NCBI GenBank assembly: GCA_009741485.1
Contig: VKON01002621.1
Coordinates: forward strand, 323,057 to 387,056
Length of the DNA stretch: 64,000 bases
Source of the DNA: Malurus cyaneus samueli
Taxonomy: Eukaryota > Chordata > Aves > Passeriformes > Maluridae
Direction of reading: 5' to 3'
A program made the translations under genes and the position numbers. Position 1 is the stretch's first letter; each line of letters starts with the position of its first letter. Under the pieces are notes generated by a model. The model saw only the letters and a program-made list of their open reading frames with translations. It was not told the DNA's origin and ran no database searches. Positions 36,401 through 46,599 of the stretch are shown here, piece after piece.

Positions 36401-38319
36401 TTATCATTTTTGTTTCATGACACAGCTTTGTGACAAAGTTATCCCTTGAAATTCTATGTTGGGGACAAACAGATAAACCTCTCATAGCAATCTCAAGTAG
36501 GAAAGGAGCTTTTAAGAGCACCTGAGCATTGGGCAGTTTAAAATATGATCAAAGAATCTCGAGCCTCTAATCTAATCATTTAGATTAGACTCAGATAATA
36601 GATATGTACCTACTCCACAGAAGTCAAAAGACTTAAAAGAAAGATTTAAATTAGCTTTTTCTGATATGTGAGAGCAATAAAGTAAAAAAAAAAATATTTG
36701 CTAAGCTTCTATTTTGGTGATTCAGAGTGAAAACACTGAAGTCTATCAATGTGAGATTCTCTTAACACACACCTGGCTGGCAAGTTCTCGGGTAGGTGAT
36801 ATGATCAGAGCCCTGAATCCTTTGTTCCTGGGTTGTTTCAGATGTGTCAGGAGAGGGATACAAAATGCCAGTGTTTTTCCAGACCCAGTAGGAGCTGAAG
36901 CCAGAAGCTCCCGACCCTGTAAGAAAAAAAAAGGTCTTATATTTCAGTAGGAAAAAAAAAAGGAGCAAAAATCACATTCTTAGTGCTGCAAACTGACCCA
37001 TAACACTTTAGGATGAGGGAAATTGTAATGGCCAACCTTTCAACCCTGAAACAGTTAATCTACCTTTAAAACTGCCCCAAACAGTCATGGCCACAAATTT
37101 TACCAGAATCCCAGAGAACTTACATGCAGCATGACAGGAATTGCCTGCATCTGGATGGGTGTTGGGACATGGAAGCCTGCAGCTTGGATATTCTCCATGA
37201 TTTTAGGGTGGACTTTGTACTCCTTTTGAAGCTGATCAAAGGTGGCAATGGGGTCAGGGAGATCTGTTCCCTGGACGTTGATCCTGTGCTGGTTCCTGAA
37301 GCGATTTATCTACAAGACAAAACACAAACTCCTCATTTTTAACTTAACACCTGAAGTTCACCACATAAAGATTCATCTCCTGGTTCTTTCCCCCACACTC
37401 TGTCACCCTCCCATAAGAGGAATCACCATAAATAAACCTCAATTTTCATATCAAACACCCACAGAACAGCAGGAATCTGCTGCTGCATCACAATTCCCCA
37501 GTCTCACCTTTTCTCTCCTCAAGCGTTCAAGCTTCTCTGCAGTAGGTTTTTTGTCCTTGGCATCTTCAATTTTTGCTTCCAGAGAGGACATCCACTTAAT
37601 TCCGTTGTTTTCTGAAAGCTCTGGCGTTGATACTGCTCCTGGAAGTTTCAAATAAATTAAAAATCCATTAGTGAAATGCAGACAAGAATTATTTGGAGAC
37701 AAAAAAAAAATGGTCCAATGGAAGGTGTCCCTGCCCATGGCAGAGGGGTGAGACTGGACGAGCTTTAAATTCCCTCTGAACCCAAACCAGTCTGGGATTC
37801 TGTGATGATTCTGCCAGGGACACACGTGTGGGTATACAAATACCTCGTGTCTTTTTCTTTTTTCTTTTCCCTTCACTGTTTTCTGCCGCTCTTTTCCTCT
37901 TTCCTGCCACTTCCCCATCGTTTTTCCCTGCTCCATCTTTCTGCTGCTTCACCTCCTCTTCATCCCCTGCGAGCCCCCAGCCCTCCTCGGCAGAGCCCTG
38001 AGGCGCTCCCTCCTTGTTCCCGAAGAAGTCGAGGCTCTCCAGCGAGACGCTGCCGCTGTTCCCTTTAACCACCTGCAGGAGAACAGAGAAAAAAAAGTGA
38101 GACGCCACATCCAGGCCCCCGTTCCTCAGCGCCGCGGGCGGGGGACACGGGGCTCCGGGGCCTGAACGGCGCAGGGACCGGCCCCCAAACCCTCCCGAGC
38201 CTTCCCCCAGCCTGCCGTCGGTGTCCCCGCACCCCGAATCGCCGCGCGTCGAGCCCGAAGCGCCGCACATCAAAGCGAGCCCCGGCTCCCAAGCGCCGGA
38301 ACAGCTCGTGGGTCTCCAT
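33346..38319 (-). CDS. DDX52: DDX52, DEAD-box ATP-dependent RNA helicase (yeast Rok1 orthologue), complete
   Basis: DDX52/Rok1 is a nucleolar DEAD-box ATPase needed for small-subunit (18S) rRNA processing. Fifteen exons join in frame to 619 codons and a stop, close to the roughly 600 residues of the human protein. Helicase motifs in order: Q motif with PTPIQ near residue 194; motif I APTGSGKT 219-226; motif Ia PTRELAS 252-258; TTPNR 301-305; motif II DESD 328-331, the variant typical of this family instead of DEAD; motif III SAT 363-365; RGIDF in the second RecA domain; motif VI HRIGRTGR 508-515. The N-terminal third and C-terminal tail are Lys-rich, with nuclear-localisation-like runs. The start at 38319 has A at -3 and G at +4. 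Introns are short, the smallest 80 bases. Confidence 0.97.
33699..33791 (-). CDS. DDX52: DDX52 coding exon 14
   Basis: Encodes [20 protein letters not shown] and [10 protein letters not shown], the basic tail. Donor GTAAGT. Confidence 0.93.
33903..33974 (-). CDS. DDX52: DDX52 coding exon 13
   Basis: Encodes [20 protein letters not shown] and KLQ. Split Ser codons at both ends. Confidence 0.94.
34132..34207 (-). CDS. DDX52: DDX52 coding exon 12, end of motif VI
   Basis: Encodes [20 protein letters not shown] and KPLLR. The arginine finger residues lie here. Confidence 0.95.
34460..34610 (-). CDS. DDX52: DDX52 coding exon 11, motif V
   Basis: Contains [40 protein letters not shown] and IHRI, the start of motif VI. 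The final Gly codon is split with exon 12. Confidence 0.95.
34825..34947 (-). CDS. DDX52: DDX52 coding exon 10
   Basis: Encodes [20 protein letters not shown] and [17 protein letters not shown], the motif IV region. 41 codons, phase 0 at both ends. Confidence 0.95.
35131..35221 (-). CDS. DDX52: DDX52 coding exon 9
   Basis: Encodes [20 protein letters not shown] and [10 protein letters not shown], the linker into the second RecA domain. Confidence 0.94.
35581..35784 (-). CDS. DDX52: DDX52 coding exon 8, motifs II and III
   Basis: Contains [20 protein letters not shown], with catalytic Asp-Glu, and [17 protein letters not shown]. The upstream intron is only 80 bases. Confidence 0.96.
35865..35937 (-). 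CDS. DDX52: DDX52 coding exon 7
   Basis: Encodes [20 protein letters not shown], holding the motif Ib equivalent. Both end codons are split. Confidence 0.95.
36216..36327 (-). CDS. DDX52: DDX52 coding exon 6
   Basis: Encodes [20 protein letters not shown] and [17 protein letters not shown]. Donor GTAACT. Confidence 0.95.
36328..36772 (-). other. DDX52: DDX52 intron 5
   Basis: AT-rich intron with nothing recognised. The other DDX52 introns are mostly 80-360 bases and equally plain, except intron 2, which holds a CR1 fragment. Confidence 0.6.
36773..36916 (-). CDS. DDX52: DDX52 coding exon 5, motifs I and Ia
   Basis: Contains [18 protein letters not shown] (Walker A) and [15 protein letters not shown]. 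48 codons, phase 0 at both ends. Confidence 0.96.
37124..37309 (-). CDS. DDX52: DDX52 coding exon 4, Q motif
   Basis: Contains [20 protein letters not shown] and [20 protein letters not shown], the Q motif that senses adenine. 62 codons, phase 0 at both ends. Confidence 0.95.
37508..37638 (-). CDS. DDX52: DDX52 coding exon 3
   Basis: Encodes [20 protein letters not shown] and [11 protein letters not shown], matching the mammalian block. Donor GTGAGA. Confidence 0.93.
37711..37806 (+). mobile_element. CR1 LINE 3' fragment in DDX52 intron 2
   Basis: Shows GGAAGGTGTCCCTGCCCATG, GGACGAGCTTTAAATTCCCT and CCAAACCAGTCTGGGATTCT, then GTGATGATTCT. Fewer than 40 bases from the donor of exon 2. Confidence 0.85.
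37844..38072 (-). CDS. DDX52: DDX52 coding exon 2
   Basis: Encodes [20 protein letters not shown], an acidic linker, then a basic run [14 protein letters not shown], a likely nuclear or nucleolar targeting stretch. The least conserved exon. Donor GTATTT. Confidence 0.9.
38233..38319 (-). CDS. DDX52: DDX52 coding exon 1
   Basis: Encodes [20 protein letters not shown] and FGLDARRFG, 29 codons, phase 0 end. Donor GTGCGG. Lies in a CpG island. Confidence 0.92.
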
Positions 38320-38392
38320 GCTGCCCCGCTCCCAGCATGCCCCGCGCCGCCGCCGCCGGAAACGGAGAGCACTTCCGGTGCGGGCCCCGCCG

Positions 38393-38408
38393 GGTTGCCA
38401 TGGCAACC
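38393..38408. promoter_or_regulatory. Perfect palindromic RFX X-box
   Basis: GGTTGCCATGGCAACC is a full 16-base palindrome, the ideal dimeric RFX site, 74 bases upstream of the DDX52 start codon. Confidence 0.75.
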
Positions 38409-38433
38409 GCCCCGCTCGCTGTCATGGCGACGC

Positions 38434-38447
38434 GTTACCATGGCAAC
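38434..38447. promoter_or_regulatory. Second RFX X-box
   Basis: GTTACCATGGCAAC fits the X-box consensus (GTTRCC AT GGYAAC). It starts exactly 40 bases after the equivalent base of the first X-box. Confidence 0.75.
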
Positions 38448-39519
38448 GGCGCTGTCAGGCCGCGCTAGGCCGCGGGAGATGCTGCGGCGACATGTCGCGA
38501 CAGGGGACAGATTCCTTCCCCCTGTGGGACCTTTCCGGCTCTGCTGCAGTCCGGGAGTCGAGAAGGGAGCAGACAGGAGGGTGTTGTTGCTGCCCTGTGC
38601 ACAACAACATCACTTAATCCTTGATTTATACTGATACAACCTCACAAGTGTGTTGAAAGTGCTCTTTCTGAAGAAAGAAATGCTTGAGGCCAAGGCAGGA
38701 GCAACCCAGCAACAGGCCGAGCTCCTCAGGGCATTCGAGAAAGTTTGCCCAGATTAAGATCAGAATTTATTTAATTAATGTATTTATTCGTGATGATAAA
38801 CTGTGAGATTCAATAGCAACAGGTAAATCTAGTACTCTATCAGATCAAGCAATACAGATTTTTTCCTGGTTGTTCTTGAAGAAAAAAACCTCAGAAATCC
38901 GATTAGCAGCAACAAAAAAACTGTTTAATGTAATAAAAGTCTCAAAGGCTAAAGGTTTACCTTGCTGGAATCCAAGAGCTCTAAGACATATATGCCATGG
39001 CTGTTCCTCTTGTAACATTCACTACTTTAATAACAAACTTCGAGATGAAAAATTGGGTAAACCTGATCCTCCCCTCCACCCCTCTCTGCCTGATTTATGG
39101 CGCTTTTTTCTTTGCCAAACTTTTAACTTCTCAGCGAATGGATGGAAGCAGACCCAGGCACCTGGGTGCAGAGCACCACAAGGGTGACAATTCCCTTTTT
39201 TGTGTCCTCGGTGGTGTATTTACAGTGAATAAAAGCTTGATTCCACATCCTTGGTGCAGTTCCCAGGCTGAGGCTCCCTCCTTTCTGCTGGGAGCAGTGA
39301 CTAATGGTTGCTGCGAGAGGATGGGGAAGAATGTGGGGGCATTTGTGTAACAAAGAACTATAAATCATCTCCAATATCCATCACTCACCAAGGGATGCTG
39401 TTGGCAGATTCAAGAGCGAGGAAACAGGGAATATTCTCTTCATCTTTCAGCGGGGAAACCCTTTTCTGTCAGGAGTGAGGAGCTCTGCTTCCGAGGGCAG
39501 AAAGAGCTGTGCCAGCAGT

Positions 39520-39790
39520 GAGGGACTGTGGAATATCCTGAGCTGGAAGGAACCACGGGATCATCCAAATCCAAAATCCCAAAGCCTCTACACACACACA
39601 CCCCAAAATCCCAAAGCCTCTGCACACACACCCCAAAATCCCACCCTGTGCACCCCTGGCAGCGCTGCCCAAACCCTCCTGGAGCTCTGCCCCTTCCCTG
39701 AGGAGCTTGTTCCAATCCTGACCACCCTCTGGAGCTCATGGAGCTCTTGTCACTCTGCTGCTCCTGCTCTGAGCAAAGTGACCTAAAGCC
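39520..39790 (-). mobile_element. CR1 LINE fragment, cut by the assembly gap
   Basis: Antisense CR1 text on + : GGAAGGAACCACGGGATCAT, CCTGGCAGCGCTGCCCAAAC, GAGGAGCTTGTTCCAATCCT. A small ACACACACCCCAAAATCCCA duplication (39588-39645) sits inside. Confidence 0.8.
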
Positions 39791-39796
39791 TGGCAG

Positions 39797-39806
39797 NNNN
39801 NNNNNN
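39797..39806. other. Assembly gap (10 N)
   Basis: Ten Ns; a fixed-size placeholder, so the true missing length is unknown. Confidence 0.99.
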
Positions 39807-41373
39807 GTGGGGACACTGCCCACCGTGTCATCCTGCCACCCACAACTTCCCTGATGGCCACAGAGCTGTCCCACAATGGCCATGGTGCCATCCTGCCAGC
39901 CCACAGCTCAGTGGCAGCACTGTGAATGTCAGCATTGTCCTTGCCACCCAGAACACTCATGTGCTGAATGGTTTGCCCTGCTCTCCCCACAGGGAACATC
40001 CCAGAGCACATCCCAAGCCCCCGGGCACAGGGTCCCTGCACTAAATCCTGCTGCCTCACTGGCTCCTGCCCTTGTGCTCCGTGCTGATGGGTCGGTGCTG
40101 CAGGAGGCTGCGTCCCCTGACCCACAGTGGGGATGTGCTTAGACACAGCACCTAAGGGGCCAAGAGAACATGCAGGACTCAGCCCCCCAGGAGCTCACAT
40201 CTTCTGTGCTTTCACCCTGCTCTGCATCCTCAGCCTCCCCTACAGAGGGATCTGACCTCACCAGCAGATCCGTGTGGACCACGCGGTGGTGAAGAGTCAG
40301 GATACACCCAACAAAAACAAATGTCAGAGGTTATGGCACTCTCAGAAGAGTCACGGAAGGAACTGAGCAATGGCCACAGCTGGATTTATTACCACGAGGG
40401 AGGATGTGAGCTTCAAGAGAGTTTGCAGTTAAGATTAGCACTTGTCAGTGCTCAGGTGATGATGCTGGAGAGGAGAGCTCAGCATGTCAGGATGAAGCCT
40501 GCTCTCGCCTTTCAGGAACTTGGTGCTCCAGTTTCAGCTCTTTCTTCCTTCCTTCCTCTCAAGCTGTCCCCTCCGAAGTGGATGGTTTTGGAGACCAAAG
40601 AATAAAACAATTTCCTTCTCCATTCCTGGAAAGGGGCTTTCAGGTCCCTGCTGTCATTCTCCAGAAGCTCTCAGTGGCATTCTGGGGGGTGGGCATTCCC
40701 AGGGCAGCTGCCACATCCCACAGCTCAGGAGACATTCCTGGGCTGTGCTCCTGCCTCCCCCTGCCTGCTCACCCACCGCAGACAGCAGCAGATGGGGTCC
40801 AGTGCCCACCTCCAAACTCCTGTTGCCCTCCTGCACAGTGAGAGCTGTCCCACAGCGTGTCCCAGCTGCCACCTGGCTCGTCACACCATGTCCTGTGCAT
40901 GACACAGACCAGAGCTGCACCACGAGGTCCCCTCCACATCACAGCCTACCTGGATGGAGACACTCGGTGCCTGCATGTCAGCAGGAGAATTCAGTGCTTC
41001 TCCTGCCCTGGGTCACACAGCTTCTATGACCTTACAACCTCACCTGCCCCAGGGATGTGCCATGGGTGAGCTGCACTGAATTATAGTTATCATGATGGAA
41101 AAAATCTACAGCATTGAGTGTAAAACCCTCCTATATCCTCTGGCACTGAACCAGCCCCTGAAATCAAGGCTTTGAGCTGTGAACACACAGAGCTCTGGAC
41201 CAGGGACAACTGCTGTTCCCCCTGACCTGCTCCCCAGTGTCTCTGAGTTCAGTCACACGTTTCTGGTTATGTCCTGTGTTGAAAACTGGTTCTTCAACAG
41301 AACAGATTCAGTGGGATATCTGAGGCTCTGCACGAGCTCTCATTGATTCTGCATGGAGCTGGTCTCTGAGCAT

Positions 41374-41560
41374 TTCATAAAATCACAGAATCACAAAATG
41401 TCCTGAATGGGAAGGGACCCACAAGGATTGTTGAGTCCAACCCCTGGCCCTGCACAGACACCCCAACAATCCCACCCTGAGCATCCCTGGCAGCGCTGTC
41501 CAAACCCTCCTGGAGCTCTGCCACCCCCCCGAGGACCATGTCCCAAGCAGCACCACCCCC
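41374..41560 (-). mobile_element. CR1 LINE 3' fragment
   Basis: Starts with the reversed CR1 terminus AAATCACAGAATCACAAAAT, then TGGGAAGGGACCCACAAGGA and CCTGGCAGCGCTGTCCAAAC. The CR1 body points to higher coordinates, toward the 49-bp repeat. Confidence 0.88.
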
Positions 41561-41601
41561 TACAGCAAAGGATGACTCGCTTTGTTCCCTGCCATTGATC
41601 C

Positions 41602-41748
41602 AAACCTGAGAGGGAAAGCACAGAGCCTCCTCACAGGGAGTTCCCACTCCAAACCTGCGAGGGAAAGCACAGAGCCTCCTCACAGGGAGTTCCCACCCCA
41701 AACCTGTGAGGAAAAGCACAGAGCCTCCTCACAGGGAGTTCCCACTCC
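41602..41748. repeat. 49-bp tandem repeat, 3 copies
   Basis: Three near-identical copies beginning AAACCTG and ending TCCCACTCC. On the minus strand each contains CTCCCTGTGAGGAGG, the same 15-mer that lies in every unit of the 38-bp array at 32251. Confidence 0.9.
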
Positions 41749-44700
41749 AGCAAACAGGAAACATCAACATCCCAGCCACACTCAGGGACCAAGAGCATTT
41801 CTCGTGTCTTCCTTTGAACCCCCTGGCCGGGCTGTACGTGCCGAGGAACACGGATCTTGCAGCACAGCGGGGCTGGATGTGGCCATAGCAGAGGAGAAAA
41901 GCGCTGCCCGTTCTGCCTGGCGTGGCTGGCAGGATGCCCATGCTGGATGGGGATGTGGGGGAGAGCTCCTGGTTTCATTTGTTATTCCTGCAGGGAGTCC
42001 CTGGAACCACGGCAGGGACCGGTGGATGCTGACCCTGACACAGCCCCATCCCTCGGGGGGCTCAGGGACCCCTCTGTGGGATGTGCCACTCGAGCTGTGC
42101 CCAAATGAGGCGTGGAGCTGAAACAAAACCCCACAAGATGGCAACGCAAATCATCTGAGAGCATTTATTCCATCACACACACAGCCAGGTCCGAGCTCCT
42201 CACCTGCAGAATTCCAGCTGAGCTGATATCTCCTGTGTCATGTCCATTTGTTCCACAGGGGCAGGGCAGGAATTACAGGACAGTGAGACTTTCCCCATGC
42301 CCTGCCCTCCCTCCCGCCCCGTGGCCATCACTAATATGCACATAAGAGTCAATTAGGCCGGCTGAGCACACTGGTGACCTCTGATCCCTGCTGTGTCCCC
42401 CGATCCATTAACAGGCCCCGAGCCTTTCGCTCTCAGTATGAATTGATGTAGCATCCATTCTCTTGCAGCAAAGAAACATGCGTCCTCATTCAGCTGTCCA
42501 TTTCCACTTTCTGTTCCTTTGTCCTGCCCTTCTGTTCCCTGTGTTACTAACCTGGTCACCACTTCTTGACCCCACATCCTCGTCCCTCCCAAGGGTGTTG
42601 TAATCCCAACCACTACCAAAAAAACTTTTACTTTTTCCCCATTTACTCACATCTTATTTAGCAAAAAATGGTTTCCAGCAGTGTGGGAGCTTTGATCCCC
42701 TATTCAAGAAATCCTTGCAATTTTTTTTTTAAAGACTTTCTTTCTAAGGCAAATGAATTCTTCATAAAGGGGGAAATGCTGTGCTGGTTGGGCTCTGTTC
42801 ATCTGAGGAAGACAAATGATCTGTTTTATTACTTGAAAAGCAAAACAGTTGAGTGTGTAGATTTGTGATTTATCTGTAATTAAGAATCCATTTGAGCAGC
42901 ATATTAATTACAGAGAGGCGAATTAATTTTGCTGAGTAGAAAAGTAAAATCAAAGCCCCTTGAATTAGAAGGCGGCGTAAAATGCCTGAGGTTTTGTGGG
43001 GCTCTGCGTTACACCTATACTGGGACAGGACAACTCTGGGGTACATTTGAGCTTTTTGACTTCTGAGTTTTAACCCTGGGTCAGAGAAATAAAAGTCCAG
43101 GGGCTCAGAGACTTTTCCCTGCCCCTGCTGGTGGCTGCTCCCATTGTGCAGCACATGCTGCTCCCTTGCCTTGGGGACCCGTCACCGGCAGCAGGGGAAA
43201 GGATCCTCCAGGTTTGAAAGGTCCCTTGGCTGCTGAGAGGAGGCCAGGCCATGGCAGGGCAGCACCCGGAGGTGCAGAAACCATCAGAGATGCACTGGAG
43301 CAGGCAGAGAGGCTTTCTCTGGATGCTGAGCGCGTTTTGAAGTGTTTGGGTGCGGTGCATTGGCTCAGGACAGCAAACTGCTCTGTTCAGAGCTGTTCTG
43401 TTCATGGCTCACATCAAACCCTTTCACGGACTGCTGAAGATCCTCTGCGAGCACATCACGGACACCCCACGTCAGCTGGAGATGGGATCAACGCCACGGC
43501 ACCTGGCACAGGGACTGCTCCAGCTCCAGACCGCAGCGGGGAGCTGGCAACGCCTGCAAACAGCCCGGCCTCCCAAGGCAAGCACTCTCTGCATTCCTCA
43601 AACTCTGCCAGAGCCCCACCAAACCCTCTGCAAGGCTCCAAAGGCACGGCCCGTGCGCTGTCCCCAGGGAATGACAATGCTGTCGCTTGTGACCCATCCC
43701 GGCAGCTCCGGGACCGCAGGGAGCACAGCTCCGGTGTCAGCACAGCCCCGGTGTCAGCACAGCCCCACACTACTGCTGCTTCTGCTGCCTTTCCTGGTGA
43801 CATTCCCGCAGATCCGGCCATCTGGCTGGACTGGCAGAACGAGTCTGCAAAGCCACGCTCGGGCCAGGTGCTGTTGTGCAACTGCGCCTTACACGGGCAC
43901 ACTCTCCCAGAGACGTTTTCACATTCACCAAAATCGCTCAGCCCAATTTTGGTGTCCCTGGGGAGGCTGAACCTCTGCTTTCAGGGCCAGCAGAACATCA
44001 GCTCTTTCACAGGGATGGCTTGGGACTTCCTTTGCTGCTGGCTTGCAAGAGCCCAGCCAGCACCAGAGCTGGCTTCAAATTAATTTGTGCTTCAAATTAA
44101 ATGCAGCTTTGTTCCTGTGCCCTGCCACGAAGGAGGCTGCAGTTCACATGAAGACATGCTGCTAAAGCCTCGTGGCAGCCTGTGGATCCTCACGTGCGAG
44201 GAATTCCCTTATAAGCAGCTTTGAACTGTAAAATAATCACTCGGGCCTGTAAAACTGAATTGATCATAAATGAACTTTGTCATGGTTCTGCTGGTTCCTT
44301 TGCTCCGTAACAACTGTCTCACACACAAACACCACGTGCCTGACAGCAACAGGAGGGAAAAGGCATCTTCCAGGAGCTTCATTTGATATGACATGGCATT
44401 TTCCAGCAATTTAATGAGGCAATCAGGGCTGCTGCAGGAGCACATACCCCACCCAGGGCTTCTCCAAGCAAGGTGAGCTCTGGCCAGGGACAGTCCCAGT
44501 CCCAGTCCCAGCCCCAGCCCAGCAGAGGCTGCTCTAAGAATTTTAGGATGGTATTTGCCATCCAGAAAGGTATCCTCAGCCAGAGGTTAACCCCAAACCA
44601 GAGGAAACTCTCCCCCCACAAAGATACGTGTAGCACCCACAGCATCCTTAGAAGCCCATCCTGCTTTCCCTTTTCACAGATCCCGCTGCCCAGGGATAGG

Positions 44701-46599
44701 AAGTTTCAGCACACAAAACACTGTTGAGCAACCTCATAAATTCACACCTCTGGGGAAAGTACCATCTGTTATTAATCACTTGTTCTACTCGCATTATTGA
44801 CTTTATTCTGTCTGCTTCATCACACTCTGCTCCATGGCAGTCACCTGCTCCATCTGTGTTTTCATTTGGATGAATCCTATGCCCTCTTCCCCCCTTTCTT
44901 TTTTGGCTCAGTTCCCTCTTCCTTCACCACGTCTGTCTCCGGTGGAGTCAATTCTCAAATCCTCCTTTTCCCAAGGTTTTCACTTACCTTCTCTGCAGAG
45001 CTGTCTGGAGAGCAGCACCTGCCCTGGACCATTTACTAAAGGGTTCTTAGCACGCCAAGCTCCATCCCTTCAATCTGTGACTCTCCTACAGCTGGTGCAG
45101 ATATCAAGCCCCAAAAGGTATTTCATCAGCCTCTCATCTCGTACCCCTTTCTCCCACCTACTTCCACTGCCCTGTCCATTCCTCTGCAGGGCAAATTCAA
45201 ACTGGTGCTGCATTTGCATCAGCCAGAGAAAGCTAAATCCATTCACTTCACAAAGATTCCACCCTTTTCTACTGCTGTGCTCAGAGTCACTCAGCTCTGT
45301 CAGCTCTTCACCATCTTCAAAAGCTTTTCAGCCCCTCGAGCACACCCTCCCACCTCCCCCTCGTGCTGCCACAGGCTCAGCATCCAAAATGGATGGGGCT
45401 TGGCTCTGGCAGTCCCCTCCTAATTGGTTTCTTTGGCACTCTGCTGCTGAAGGTAGCAGAGGATGAGGGAGAAACCATGCTGGGCTGAGGGCAACATCAT
45501 TAGGAGGGTGAGGACATGGGTCTCCCCACCCCTGAGAGCTTCACAGTATTTTGGGCTGATACCTCAGGATCCAGGCAGGTGTAAATGGAGATGACCATTG
45601 CAAGGGACAGCAGCAGGGACATGCCACCTGTCCCTTTTGGCCTAACCTCTGCCAAACCACCACAGAAAATCACTGTGGAATTCACAGACAACACAGCAGC
45701 AAGGGGTTCAGAAGAAAGGGTGTTTAATTATGGTATACATTAAATTAAGTGTCATTCTGAGTATTGGTTTCCAATTTCCTGATGGCTTATCCACCATAGG
45801 GCAGCTCCTGTCATTCCCAGCAAGGGTGAGGGTCCCACTGTGTCACACAACTGAGACAGAGCCTTTCTCAGCCCAAAGAAAGCATCCAGTGTTCTCCTCA
45901 GCAGTGGTTTTCTGTCCAGGGGCACCTCTGCTGCTGTCCCCCTCTCTAAACCCCTCTCAGCAGTTGGCACATGCTGCCCAGTTAATGAAAAATCAGCACA
46001 ACTGGGGAGCAGTAGGTCCATTCACAGAGGGGACAGAGGAGCTGGTGTCTCGCAGAGGGCAGATGATGCCTTTAACATCTTCCATGGCTTTGGGAGCAGG
46101 ACTGGGGCACCCCAACCCCTGCAGGGTTTTGGTGCCCGTACTCAGTGGGTGCCTGCGGGGCTGGATATGCCCTCCCTGCAGAGCTGGGATTGTTCACAAG
46201 CTGGAGATATCTCTGCAGAGTTTTCCTTCCAGGAGCTGCTGCCAGCTGAGACAGGGCAGCAGAGTTCACACCACAGCCCCAATTCCATCCATCGGGGCAC
46301 CACAAGGATGAGAGCTCAGCGAGGAGCCAACAAGGCTCATCACCAGCTGTGGTGCCATTCACTGGGCAGATGAGGCAGTAACTGGGCACCCAACCCCTTC
46401 TGCACCCCGAGGGGAGAGAAAAGAGAGGCAGGCTCTGAACCCCAGCTGGGGAAGATCCCAGCAGAATTCCTCGTGGCCTCATTGACTCTGTAGCAGCTCC
46501 AGGCTCACCTGGAAGCTGCCAACACTTCCCAGCAAGCTGGACATGCTCACCAGGCTGCCGAGTCCTTCCCCACCCCACCAGAGCCCATCTCAGAGTCCC

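Larger units (their letters stand above)
37980..38560 (-). promoter_or_regulatory. DDX52: DDX52 CpG island promoter
   Basis: CpG-dense region covering exon 1 and upstream DNA. It contains an ETS/GABPA-type ACTTCCGG (38371-38378) and two RFX X-boxes (listed separately). No TATA box. Confidence 0.7.

Noticed and set aside
44834..45466. 210-codon + strand open frame, Ser/Pro/Leu-rich
   Set aside because: No domain, no splice or promoter context, composition typical of random C/T-rich DNA.
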